From NCBI GenBank assembly GCA_009731425.1, contig AP018794.1, positions 2,983,960 through 3,047,959 of the forward strand: 64,000 bases of DNA. Reading direction: 5' to 3'. Source of the DNA: Lachnospiraceae bacterium KM106-2. Its GTDB lineage: Bacteria > Bacillota > Clostridia > Lachnospirales > Lachnospiraceae. Positions 9,591 through 18,111 of this stretch are shown here, in pieces; within the stretch, counting starts at the first letter, position 1; each line of letters opens with the position of its first letter. The notes under the pieces are model-generated. The model was not told where the DNA came from. It made no database searches and worked only from the letters and a program-made list of their open reading frames with translations. A program made the translations under genes and the position numbers.

Positions 9591-10643
9591 TTATATTGCA
9601 TACAATACAGTTTCTGCACTTGTTAATGAATAATGTCGTAAATAGAACTTATAATCCGACTTATACTTAAGTATAAGTTTAGGAAGTTCCCATATATCCT
9701 CATCTTTATGATAAATACTGATCGCGAGTTTTGGTCTGTGTTCCTCGATTAAACCCCTTGCCCCTTTTAAGGCTTCCAGTTCCGATCCCTCTATATCCAT
9801 TTTCACAAATGTCGCAATTCGATCTGTATTTTTGAATACCTCATCTAAAGTAGTAACTGGTATCTCGAATACATTTCTCTCAGACACCGTATCTGTAATA
9901 CAAGATGTTCCATTAGATTTTTCTTCAAAATATAAGGTTGTTTTCTCGCTCCATGCTCCCTTGGGAACAATTTCATAAGGGACCTGATCTTGCTCTAAAT
10001 TGCTGCTAAGCTTCTGCTGGTTTTTCCCATCAGGCTCAAATGCGTATACAAAACCATTGCCATTACACCATCCAAAGAACTCAAGAGATGTCTTTCCATC
10101 GAAAGCTCCCACATCTACAAATACTTCGCCCTCACAGGCTGGTGTCATAGCTTCCAGATCAAAGTATTGCTTTTTAGATAAAAGATCTATCAATTCGCCT
10201 GCATTAATGATAGATTTTTCACTGATTCCGTTATCAATCAACTGTTGATACATTTCTACATAATGAATTCTCGAAGATACCACTATAGTTTCGCCATTGT
10301 AATTCTTCATAAAATCAGTAAATGATAATACAGGAATTTCTTCATGTATCTTAGTTTTAGGATTATTATCAATAAAGCATTTCCAAGCATAATCTTTTGT
10401 TGCTGATATAATACTAGTTCCCCAGAATCCCGCTCCAAATATTACAAGCTCTGTCTCGCTAGATGCTTTTTTTAATCGAGAAAAAAATTCTTGACCTTCC
10501 GGAATCTCTAATACAATATTTTGGATAAACTCTGGTTTATTCGTTATGCTATAAAGTACTCGATTTTCAAAAATTTCTCTGGATTTCTCATCCGCGAGAT
10601 GATTATATATTTGTTTCAACACTTCTACTCCCTCATTATGCAA
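9591..10643 (-). CDS. FkbM family methyltransferase with N-terminal Rossmann-like module (copy 2)
   Basis: A 350-residue paralogue of the protein at 2334-3377, with the same order of parts. The small module is at about 65-155 (IFGAGFWG from 68, FIDNN from 90) and the FkbM domain follows (FVDVGAFDG near 185, FEPDGKN after it). The shared C-terminal segment ends in ETVLYAI. Both copies probably methylate hydroxyl groups, perhaps on different residues or positions. The N-terminal 60 residues also align (LADEKSREIFENRVLYSIT against IQDEESKAIFSNRLLYNVT), so the whole gene was duplicated, not just one domain. The start has no clear alternative. Confidence 0.86.
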   Translation of the reverse strand: MHNEGVEVLKQIYNHLADEKSREIFENRVLYSITNKPEFIQNIVLEIPEGQEFFSRLKKASSETELVIFGAGFWGTSIISATKDYAWKCFIDNNPKTKIHEEIPVLSFTDFMKNYNGETIVVSSRIHYVEMYQQLIDNGISEKSIINAGELIDLLSKKQYFDLEAMTPACEGEVFVDVGAFDGKTSLEFFGWCNGNGFVYAFEPDGKNQQKLSSNLEQDQVPYEIVPKGAWSEKTTLYFEEKSNGTSCITDTVSERNVFEIPVTTLDEVFKNTDRIATFVKMDIEGSELEALKGARGLIEEHRPKLAISIYHKDEDIWELPKLILKYKSDYKFYLRHYSLTSAETVLYAI

Positions 10644-10669
10644 TGCTCTTATCCTCCCTGTTATTTCTA

Positions 10670-11476
10670 CTACACCTTTAATTTACTAACTGGATGTATC
10701 TTTCGCTGCTCAATTGGTGGCAACTCCATATAATCACCAAACTTAAAGCTCAAATAACTGTCGTAATCTGCAATTCCTTGGAATACGATTTGCTCAAATA
10801 CAATTTCCCCACTATTTTCATACCACTTTCTATAGTAGCCATACTCTTTATTAGGCGTAGGAAACATAAGTATTCTGACCATTTGTGTCTTGCGTACGTT
10901 CGCCTTACGAATCATTCCATGATAATAGTGAAATATCTTTTCCTCTGGAATCTTATCTAATATTTGATACCACTTTCGCATGAATAAATTTTTATCTGCT
11001 ATCTTTCCAACTTTTGACCATAATATCTTTCTAATACAAAAACACTCAAAGTTCTTAAGGCTTCGTAAATAATAGTTATCCGGTACCCCATCTAAAGGAA
11101 AGATATCGATAAATATTCCCTGTTCATAAGGCATATGTTCCTGATTCTCTCGAAGAAAAAGCGTATCTTTTCTTCGAATCTTTCCATAGCCCCAGCGGTA
11201 TCCCTTCGTATTACGATGATCCTGAAAATAAAATCTTGTCTTGTCCAATTCTGTCTGACATGCCCTACGAAACTTTTCATATTCCTCTCGCAACATGGCT
11301 ATATCTGCGTCATCATCCCATGGTATGTAGCCTCCATGTCGTACCGCACCTAACAACGTTCCTGCTATGATATTATAGTGGATCGTACATTTTTTACAGA
11401 TTCGATCCACTTCCACTAGCATTTCAAGCTGTACTGCCTGTATTTTCTTTAATACTTCTTGTTCTATTTCTATCAT
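10670..11476 (-). CDS. LicD family phosphotransferase
   Basis: A 268-residue LicD-family protein. Members transfer phosphocholine or another phospho-ligand from a CDP donor to a glycopolymer and share a nucleotidyltransferase-like fold. GTLLGAVRH lies at 39-47 and the metal-binding WDDDAD at 53-58, both typical, followed by KIRRKDT, FIDIFPLDG and a C-terminal basic tail. No choline kinase or choline cytidylyltransferase is present in the window, so the transferred group may instead come from the CDP-polyol pathway suggested by the gene at 12215. Ribosome site is weak (GAAG). Confidence 0.88.
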   Translation of the reverse strand: MIEIEQEVLKKIQAVQLEMLVEVDRICKKCTIHYNIIAGTLLGAVRHGGYIPWDDDADIAMLREEYEKFRRACQTELDKTRFYFQDHRNTKGYRWGYGKIRRKDTLFLRENQEHMPYEQGIFIDIFPLDGVPDNYYLRSLKNFECFCIRKILWSKVGKIADKNLFMRKWYQILDKIPEEKIFHYYHGMIRKANVRKTQMVRILMFPTPNKEYGYYRKWYENSGEIVFEQIVFQGIADYDSYLSFKFGDYMELPPIEQRKIHPVSKLKV

Positions 11477-11508
11477 TCGTCTTCACACACACTTTACTAT
11501 TATTGAAG

Positions 11509-12234
11509 CTATAAATAGGCTTCTGGTTCATTTAGTATGATATCCGTGATACCCTTTTCTTCTAAAGCAAATAGATCTAATAATGTACCTGTTGGTTTCT
11601 CTGGATACAGATGTCCAGAAAGCCAAGCTCTCACTGTATATCCATCTAACTCATCCTTTGATAGATCCATTGCCTTCCAGAAAGGATGTAATGCAGATAT
11701 GCCATGACCACCTCTTAATTTATATAGACAATCTGATACCCTTGTATCTAAAATCGCAAGTTGGGCATTTGGCGATAATCTTTTTATTTTTTCCAATGAC
11801 TTTGCATAAAAGGTGGAATAAATGACTCGATCTTGTAATCCTCTTTTATGTACTAGATCTACTATCTTTTCTTCCATCCCTTCATACGCACATACACTGT
11901 TTTTCAGTTCGATATTAATTTTTAATTTTTCTCTTAACCGAGGTTCTAACAGATCGAGAACTTCTTCCATAGTAGGAATTCTTTCGCTTTTCTCCCTGCC
12001 AGTAAAAATATGAAGTCTTTTTAATTCAGCCAAAGTATAGTCTTTTACCAATCCAATTCCTTCCGTTGTTCTATCAATTCTCTCATCATGGATCACAACA
12101 AGATGTCCATCTTTCGTTAATTGGATATCCAGTTCAATTCCAGTCAATCCTTTTAACTCTGCTGCTTTCTCAAACGCAAGTAGTGTATTCTCTGGATACC
12201 TCTGGCTGCAGCCTCTATGCGCCCATATCTTCAT
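11509..12234 (-). CDS. Glycerophosphodiester phosphodiesterase
   Basis: A 241-residue GDPD-family enzyme that hydrolyses glycerophosphodiesters to glycerol-3-phosphate and an alcohol. Active-site features are in place: H6 in AHRG, ELD at 34-36, H49 in VVIHDERIDRTTEG and NIELK further on. There is no signal peptide, so it acts in the cytoplasm. Within this operon it may recycle or supply glycerol-3-phosphate for the cytidylyltransferase encoded just upstream, or trim a precursor. Its start overlaps the end of that upstream gene by 20 bp, suggesting translational coupling. Confidence 0.9.
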   Translation of the reverse strand: MKIWAHRGCSQRYPENTLLAFEKAAELKGLTGIELDIQLTKDGHLVVIHDERIDRTTEGIGLVKDYTLAELKRLHIFTGREKSERIPTMEEVLDLLEPRLREKLKINIELKNSVCAYEGMEEKIVDLVHKRGLQDRVIYSTFYAKSLEKIKRLSPNAQLAILDTRVSDCLYKLRGGHGISALHPFWKAMDLSKDELDGYTVRAWLSGHLYPEKPTGTLLDLFALEEKGITDIILNEPEAYL

Positions 12235-13570
12235 ATTTTCTTTTCTCCGCTATCATAAACTGCTCCATAATGTCCGCTAATACGATAGAATCACTACGGG
12301 TAAGCTTAAATTTACTCTTATTGCAACCGTTGATCATATTTAGAAAATCTCTGATTTCATATCGTAGACCATCCCCTAAAAATCTCTCAGAATATTTCTC
12401 TACTTCCGATGGATCCTCGTAATGAACTTCAAAATAAGAAGTCTTCCACCATGGTGCCTCAGCGACGATATATCCCTTTGTACCACCGATCAGTAGTCTG
12501 CCCTCTGACTTCACACCTAATCCGCAAGTTACTGTTGCGATACGATTTGCATATTTTAACGATGCTTTTGTGAAAATATCTAGATTATTTGATTCTCTAA
12601 TTGAATCAAACTGTATATCCTCATATTGATCTCCAAATAATTTTATAATCGGTAATAAGCAATAGCTTCCAAGCTCTATAAAGCTCCCACCATAAATTTC
12701 GTCCGTAAGTTCTCTCGTACTCGGAGACTCCAATTTGGTGAAACATGCATCAATGTAGCTTATTCTTCCAATCGTTCCACTACAAGCAATACTTAATAAC
12801 TTGTCAAAGCCTGGACAGTATGCCGTTTTTATTCCTTCAAACAGAATAAGATCATTCTCATTGGCATATTGATAAAGCTCCTCTACCTGTTCTCTCTTTA
12901 ATGCCATCGGCTTCTCACAAAGCACATGCTTTCCCTTTTGTAATGCTTTCTTTACATATCCATAATGCGTTGCATGAGGAGTCGCAATATATACTGCATC
13001 CACGGCATTAAAAAACTCATTTACATCCTCATAGGGATCAATTTCCCATTTATTTGCGAACTTAATTGCACTTTCCTTGTTGGGATTATAGACTCCATGA
13101 ACACTAATTCCACTAACCAGCTTCACTTCTGGCATAAAGCGATTCGCAATTCTTCCAGTACCTATGATCCCTACCTTCTGTATCTGTCTATTCTGCTCAC
13201 GTAATATCGTACTAGAGATATTCTTTGTTCTTTCCAAATATATTACTTCACAATAATCAGACATATAATCGAAAGTACCTGCCCAATCGGATCCCACCGT
13301 AAAGATATCAACCTGATGTTTTTTTACATCACTTACTTTTTGTCCTGGGGCTTCTTCGATAATAATTTCATCTGCAAACCCTGTTTTTCTAACATTCTCT
13401 ATCCGAGTTACCAAAGAGTCTACAACATTCAATTTTCCTCTTGCTTCATCATAACTTTCTGTTGTAACCCCTACGATTAAATAATCTCCAAGATTTTTTG
13501 CCCTTTGAAGCAAACGATAGTGTCCCTCATGAAATAGATCAAAAGTACCATAAGTAATCACTTTTTTCAT
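12215..13570 (-). CDS. Cytidylyltransferase fused to Gfo/Idh/MocA oxidoreductase
   Basis: A fusion of about 451 residues. Residues 1-130 are a TagD-like cytidylyltransferase: GTFDLFHEGH near 8-17 holds the HxGH motif, and RTKNISSTILRE matches the second conserved block. Residues 135-451 form an NAD(P)-dependent oxidoreductase with GTGRIANRF and EKPMAL. The pair may reduce a sugar phosphate and activate the product as a CDP-polyol, as TarJ and TarI do with separate proteins. That role is inferred. The ATG at 13568-13570 is preferred over one 45 bp further upstream, because GGGGGAG lies seven bases ahead of it. It overlaps the upstream gene by 32 bp. Confidence 0.85.
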   Translation of the reverse strand: MKKVITYGTFDLFHEGHYRLLQRAKNLGDYLIVGVTTESYDEARGKLNVVDSLVTRIENVRKTGFADEIIIEEAPGQKVSDVKKHQVDIFTVGSDWAGTFDYMSDYCEVIYLERTKNISSTILREQNRQIQKVGIIGTGRIANRFMPEVKLVSGISVHGVYNPNKESAIKFANKWEIDPYEDVNEFFNAVDAVYIATPHATHYGYVKKALQKGKHVLCEKPMALKREQVEELYQYANENDLILFEGIKTAYCPGFDKLLSIACSGTIGRISYIDACFTKLESPSTRELTDEIYGGSFIELGSYCLLPIIKLFGDQYEDIQFDSIRESNNLDIFTKASLKYANRIATVTCGLGVKSEGRLLIGGTKGYIVAEAPWWKTSYFEVHYEDPSEVEKYSERFLGDGLRYEIRDFLNMINGCNKSKFKLTRSDSIVLADIMEQFMIAEKRKYEDMGA

Positions 13571-16124
13571 ACAAGTTCTCCCCCTTTTCCGATAGTTTTT
13601 TACATGCAAAGTCATGTATTGTCTCTCCGCTCATCCCATCGCTATTAGCTGTGATCGCTCGATATGCTTTTATTTGCCTTTCTTTATTAAATTCCGCCCC
13701 TTTTATCTCTCCCTTAAGGAAACCATCAAGGGAACTAAATGCATTCTCTTCACAAGCATATTGTAACCATTCTGAAATTTCACAGAATCCTGCTTCCTTC
13801 GCTTGCAGCTCTTTTGGATCAAACTCAATTGGAATCTCTGTCCAAATGTTTTCACCAAGATTTACTTCATACACTTTTCTCTCTGCCAACGAGAAGTAAC
13901 AATATCTATCCTCATTACTTTCATTACTGCGTTTTATGAAATATCCATTCACCGCCGCTGCAAAATACCCATCTTTTACGCTTTCCTTTAATTTTTGAGA
14001 TGGCAGCCACTCTTCTACTTCTCCGCTCATCTTATCAATGCGTAAAAACATATTTCCGCAATAAGGAGCAACATAAACATACTTCATATCAAATGCCAAA
14101 CTATAAAATGGTCGTTCCTGATATCCAGGAATACCTACTGCGTTAATACATTGAAACTTTTCTGGTAATTCTGAATATTCACGAGCAATTCCTGTTTCCG
14201 GATTCCAGCGTACAATAACACCACCATTATAAGGCAAAATCCATACGTCTTCTCCATCAACAAACATGACCAAAGATCCATATTTTTTTTTAGTTCCTAT
14301 CGAAAGTAACTGTACTTGATTCGTATTAATATTAATTGCAATCACTCTGTCATCCAATGGAGATCCTAACAATAAATAATCTTTCCATATACAGTAGCCA
14401 CCAACACGTCTCTCTCCCTGTATATCTGCTATAAATATCTCATTAATACCAGAAATATACTCTACACTCTCATTAACCGTATCATACTTAATAATAGAAG
14501 AAGCTTTATATGGTAGTATGAATAGATACGTTCCGCTATGAATCGCTCCTCCAAAAGCACCTACTTGTTCAATATCAACATTCAAAGGAATTCTCTTTTC
14601 CACTTGCTTATCCTTAATTACTAGAATATCTCTTGCATTACCTGGACATACATATATTCTCCCCGCTATTTCGAACGCTCTTATATAATATCTTCCATTT
14701 GAGTAATCAGATAGTTTGCAATAATAGTTATATTGATAGTCACCTTTTATTGAATGATATAAATGATTACCTTGCGTAATCATCCACTCATCTGTATCTA
14801 AATAATATAATCCACGAATGATCTCCCCACGCCAGTCATCTTCCTTCGGTAATGTATTAATATTATTATTTAAAATAAAGATCGGCTTTCCCGTAATTCC
14901 AAACATAGAAACAACACTGCTTGCCGAATCCCCGATATAGGCATCGCATAAAGCAATTGTTTTGTCCATATCTGGTGTCGTATCATAAATCCCTAGCTCA
15001 TTTTCTAAAAAGTATTGTTTCAATTTATCATAAAACGGCTTAAACTCCTTGCGCATTGAGTCAAATGTTGATTCTAACAACGGATGTGGCCGCCATAATA
15101 AACAGGCATCCTCTCTGCCTTTAAAGCAATGGAATACATACTCCATCTTCTTTAAAAATAGCTCTGTATTACCTAACATTCCTCCAATACTCGTATTAAA
15201 GAAATAAACTTTCTTTCCTTGCATCTTTTCCTTCCACTCCGCTGGTGGTTCTGGCAGATTATCACACAGACGAATAACCTTATCAAATTTTGGTGACCCC
15301 AACGGCAATAATTTTTCCTGTGGAATTAATGGATCAAAAAATTTCTTATATTTTTCTGACTGAATAATAATATAATTTACGTGGATATAGGCCCTACATA
15401 ATGATTGTCCTTCACTCATTCCACCCGATGTGGCATAATACGGCACATAAATCAACATATCCGTGTATTTTTTTAATTCTACAGAATAATATCTTGGATC
15501 TACACTTGTCACAAAATTTCCTTGATCATATGGATTATGAATATAGATAATATCCGGACGTCTTTCCTCTAAATGATAGGAATCATAATGAGTTACCGGC
15601 ACATAGTCTGGCATCTCATCCCCTTCATAGTGATAAGTTCCCAATGAACGATTTGCATTCCGCTCATAATAAGGGATTGGCACAACATACGCATCACATT
15701 CAGGATCAGCATCCGCTGCCATCCAAATGCTCTCTAAAGAATCCCACATAGAAGCTTTATATGGAAGAAATGCAATTTCCAGTCTAACCTTAATGTCATT
15801 TTTCACACTATATTCTATCTTAAGAAGTAACTTATTGAGTTTCTTATAAATACTATTAGCACTAATCCCTTTGTTCTCTATTAGCTCTTCATGTAACTGA
15901 TAGGACAATTCACAATAATTTTCTAAGAATGAAACGGTTACAAAACCTTCTCCTTCTGATTCCTCTATCATTTCTCCGATCCTAATTGCACCTTCCTGGC
16001 ACTGCTCAAGCAAATCAATTGCTATCTCACTTCTCTTTTGTTCAACTGCTCTTTTAATTTCATCATGAGCCTCATTCAACAATTGGATAAAATCCTCTAT
16101 TTGATGTTTCTGTGCTTTCCTCAT
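13539..16124 (-). CDS. Glycerophosphotransferase-like protein with predicted C-terminal beta-propeller
   Basis: A large protein of about 861 residues and the first gene of the polymer operon. Residues 1-110 are helical and charged. Residues 115-425 resemble a CDP-glycerol glycerophosphotransferase, with PLGSPKFD, WRPHP (344-348) and a GDSASS block (398-403) at the place of the usual TDYSS. Residues 490-800 hold repeated beta segments with aromatic and glycine turns (for instance YLFILPYKAS, VWILPYNGG, YVAPYCG), which suggests a beta-propeller. This combination is not one I can name. The ATG at 16122-16124 is chosen, with AAGGGGAG 14 bases upstream; a GTG at 16166 is an alternative. Confidence 0.75.
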   Translation of the reverse strand: MRKAQKHQIEDFIQLLNEAHDEIKRAVEQKRSEIAIDLLEQCQEGAIRIGEMIEESEGEGFVTVSFLENYCELSYQLHEELIENKGISANSIYKKLNKLLLKIEYSVKNDIKVRLEIAFLPYKASMWDSLESIWMAADADPECDAYVVPIPYYERNANRSLGTYHYEGDEMPDYVPVTHYDSYHLEERRPDIIYIHNPYDQGNFVTSVDPRYYSVELKKYTDMLIYVPYYATSGGMSEGQSLCRAYIHVNYIIIQSEKYKKFFDPLIPQEKLLPLGSPKFDKVIRLCDNLPEPPAEWKEKMQGKKVYFFNTSIGGMLGNTELFLKKMEYVFHCFKGREDACLLWRPHPLLESTFDSMRKEFKPFYDKLKQYFLENELGIYDTTPDMDKTIALCDAYIGDSASSVVSMFGITGKPIFILNNNINTLPKEDDWRGEIIRGLYYLDTDEWMITQGNHLYHSIKGDYQYNYYCKLSDYSNGRYYIRAFEIAGRIYVCPGNARDILVIKDKQVEKRIPLNVDIEQVGAFGGAIHSGTYLFILPYKASSIIKYDTVNESVEYISGINEIFIADIQGERRVGGYCIWKDYLLLGSPLDDRVIAININTNQVQLLSIGTKKKYGSLVMFVDGEDVWILPYNGGVIVRWNPETGIAREYSELPEKFQCINAVGIPGYQERPFYSLAFDMKYVYVAPYCGNMFLRIDKMSGEVEEWLPSQKLKESVKDGYFAAAVNGYFIKRSNESNEDRYCYFSLAERKVYEVNLGENIWTEIPIEFDPKELQAKEAGFCEISEWLQYACEENAFSSLDGFLKGEIKGAEFNKERQIKAYRAITANSDGMSGETIHDFACKKLSEKGENLYEKSDYLWYF

Positions 16125-16275
16125 ATTAATTACAGTTTCTCCCCTTTGTAAAATGACCTTGGTCACCTAAAAATATTACGTAATTTACTCCAAATACAAC
16201 TTTATGTATATTCAATCTATTGATTGGTAAAAAAATGTGTTTTTTGACTATTTATGTCCATTTCAATCTAATTCC

Positions 16276-16304
16276 AATATAATATAATCTTAGCATAAAT
16301 TCAA
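16276..16304 (-). promoter_or_regulatory. Possible promoter of the surface polymer operon
   Basis: On the minus strand TTGAAT (16299-16304) and TATATT (16276-16281) are separated by 17 bp. It lies about 150 bp upstream of the first operon gene and there is no other clear candidate nearby. It would leave a long AT-rich leader. The match is reasonable but AT-rich DNA gives such hits by chance. Confidence 0.4.
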
Positions 16305-16339
16305 GAAGATTAATGCAGAGCACAAAAAAAAGACCCTTT

Positions 16340-16380
16340 CTTAAATAGTAGGAATAGCAACTCTATTCCTACTATTTAAG
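16340..16380 (-). terminator. Strong hairpin, terminator-like, downstream of cobO
   Basis: A perfect 18-bp inverted repeat (16340-16357 and 16363-16380) with a 5-base loop. On the minus strand a run of eight T follows after a short spacer (16323-16330). It probably ends cobO transcription before the polymer operon begins. The 8-base gap between stem and T run is longer than in a standard terminator. Confidence 0.7.
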
Positions 16381-16407
16381 TCAGACTCCTCTAAGAAACA
16401 TTATTTA

Positions 16408-16899
16408 TTATTTTCCTTTGATACATTCTATTTGCGAAATTTCATCTACATAGTCTTTTAAAACATCAGGCAACTTATTACCGGTTAATACAAGCTTAAA
16501 ATAATCATCTCTCAGCTCAATTAATTTAATAATATCCTGAGGCGTTATAATCTCTAAATCGATCAGCCCTAGCACTTCGTCTAGAACTAATGTATCGCAC
16601 TCGCCTGTATCTATTACTTTTCTAGCAAAGTTCAAACCATTTAATATATTCTGCTTCTCTTCATTCTGTTCTTCTTCAGATAGATTTCGATAATAATCCT
16701 TCGCCTTCTCGAAACTAAATATTTTGATCTCAGGTTCTAATTTATATAAAAAAGAAAACTCTTCTAGATCACTGCCTTTTAAAAATTGGACAATGATAAC
16801 CTGATGTCCTTGACTTGCTGCTCGAATACATTGTCCAATTGCTGCGGTCGTTTTTCCTTTTCCATCGCCACAATATACTTGCACAATTTTCTTACTCAT
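16408..16899 (-). CDS. cobO: Corrinoid adenosyltransferase, CobO/BtuR type
   Basis: A 163-residue ATP:corrinoid adenosyltransferase, which attaches the adenosyl group to cob(I)alamin or a precursor. The P-loop GDGKGKTT is at 11-18, followed by VIIVQFLKG and the DEVLGLID block, as expected for CobA/CobO. It is slightly shorter than the usual 170-200 residues, mostly at the N-terminus. No other cobalamin gene and no cobalamin riboswitch is seen in the 80 bp upstream, so it may act in salvage. It is followed by a strong hairpin that separates it from the polymer operon. Confidence 0.9.
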   Translation of the reverse strand: MSKKIVQVYCGDGKGKTTAAIGQCIRAASQGHQVIIVQFLKGSDLEEFSFLYKLEPEIKIFSFEKAKDYYRNLSEEEQNEEKQNILNGLNFARKVIDTGECDTLVLDEVLGLIDLEIITPQDIIKLIELRDDYFKLVLTGNKLPDVLKDYVDEISQIECIKGK

Positions 16900-16979
16900 T
16901 GATCATCACCTCAATGTTTCGTTAACGTAAGGAGTATTATAACATATTAGTTGGTACAGTTCCAGTAAAAAACTGTAAT

Positions 16980-17618
16980 CTACTTTTCTTCCTCTTCAAC
17001 ATACTCTAATTTGCTAACTGAAACTTCATATGCAACTCGTTTTTCAAAATCAGTCTCACTGATCTTTTTCTGATATTCTCTGCTTTGGATTCTGCCCCAA
17101 ACTTGAATGTGGCCACCTACAGGGAATTTCTCTGCGTAACGGGCATTACGTCCCCAGCAAATACATGGGATGTAATCTGATTTCCCATATGGACGGTTGA
17201 CTGCTAATAGGATATCGGCAATCTCTCTGCCTAAAGGTGTCTTTCTGTAGATTGGCTGTTTGCAAATAAAACCATCTAAGTAAATGAAGTTTGGCTTTGG
17301 ACTTTCGTAATCATCTTCACAAATCTTAACCTCTCTAACAAATACGGATAAGACTAAACGATTCTTGCTTTCCTCATGACGGTTATAAGAACGGAACTGT
17401 CCTGCAACCTCAATCTTCTTACCTTTATAATCCTGCTTAACATCAATCAAGCGCTCTGAAATCATTAGTGGAATAACATCGCTAGAATCGCTGAGACGGC
17501 TTACTAATACATCTAAGATGTAAAATCCCTCTCCAAAAACTTCGTGACTAAATTTAAAGTCACCGACAACCTCTCCTGCTATACTTACTTGATTATTATC
17601 AAATACTTTATCTGTCAT
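16980..17618 (-). CDS. Single-stranded DNA-binding protein-like, two OB-fold halves
   Basis: A 212-residue protein with two similar beta-rich halves, each like an SSB OB-fold. The first half (about 8-100) contains KIEVAGQFRSYNR; the second (about 105-205) contains a conserved PCICWGRNARYAEKF and GHIQVWGRIQSREY, close to the SSB pattern of a GDFIxVxGRIxxR turn. It lacks the long disordered tail with the acidic tip that recruits partners in canonical SSB, ending instead in EEEEK. It is probably a chromosomal SSB relative found in clostridia. The exact role in replication or repair is not clear from sequence. Confidence 0.75.
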   Translation of the reverse strand: MTDKVFDNNQVSIAGEVVGDFKFSHEVFGEGFYILDVLVSRLSDSSDVIPLMISERLIDVKQDYKGKKIEVAGQFRSYNRHEESKNRLVLSVFVREVKICEDDYESPKPNFIYLDGFICKQPIYRKTPLGREIADILLAVNRPYGKSDYIPCICWGRNARYAEKFPVGGHIQVWGRIQSREYQKKISETDFEKRVAYEVSVSKLEYVEEEEK

Positions 17619-18111
17619 ATCGTACTACTCCTCTCTTTTCCTGCTCATAGGTATTTTAAAATTGCTCTCTTATTATGTGTATTCAAAAATATTTCGTTTT
17701 AGAAGTAAAATTTTACCAATTTCATCCAGGCAAATAATTTTTGTCTATATTGAATAAGAAACTTCTCGTTTCATTTTTTGTTTTTGGCAATTTTTGTAAA
17801 TTCTCTTTTTACTCTCTCGTACACATATTACGAAGCACTAGAATCCATTCTTTTATATTATTTCCTTTTTTTGAGATTAATATACAATATTATACATTAA
17901 GTTGGTATAACATTTCAAGTCAATCCAACAAAGCGTAAGAAAGTCTTGTAAAATAGCAGCAAAGTTGTTACAATGTATAAGTTGTGACATATTAATAAGA
18001 AGATAATTATTGCCAATATACTTATGTATACTCATGAATTAGACTAGTAATAATAATACTAATGTACGTTATCTACTAGCTATATTGGAATAGATAGAAA
18101 GAAGGATAAAC
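17619..18111. other. Intergenic region between divergent SSB-like gene and typA
   Basis: A stretch of 493 bp, very AT-rich, between divergently transcribed genes. The only open frame (17741-17938) is low in complexity and unlikely to be coding. A candidate promoter for typA is listed separately. No riboswitch or RNA gene was recognised. Confidence 0.6.
17946..17974 (+). promoter_or_regulatory. Possible typA promoter
   Basis: TTGTAA (17946-17951) and TACAAT (17969-17974) with 17-bp spacing, pointing toward typA. The ribosome site before typA is GAAGGA at about 18099-18104. A leader of about 130 bp would result. Confidence 0.4.

Noticed and set aside
12066..12422. A 118-codon plus-strand frame
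   Set aside because: It is antisense to the phosphodiesterase and fusion genes, both well supported, and has no family signature.
16900..16979. Cobalamin riboswitch before cobO
   Set aside because: Only 80 bp separate cobO from the SSB-like gene and no B12-box sequence is seen.
17741..17938. A 65-codon frame upstream of typA
   Set aside because: Low-complexity Phe/Ile/Tyr-rich translation of AT-rich DNA, no ribosome site, and it is in the promoter region.
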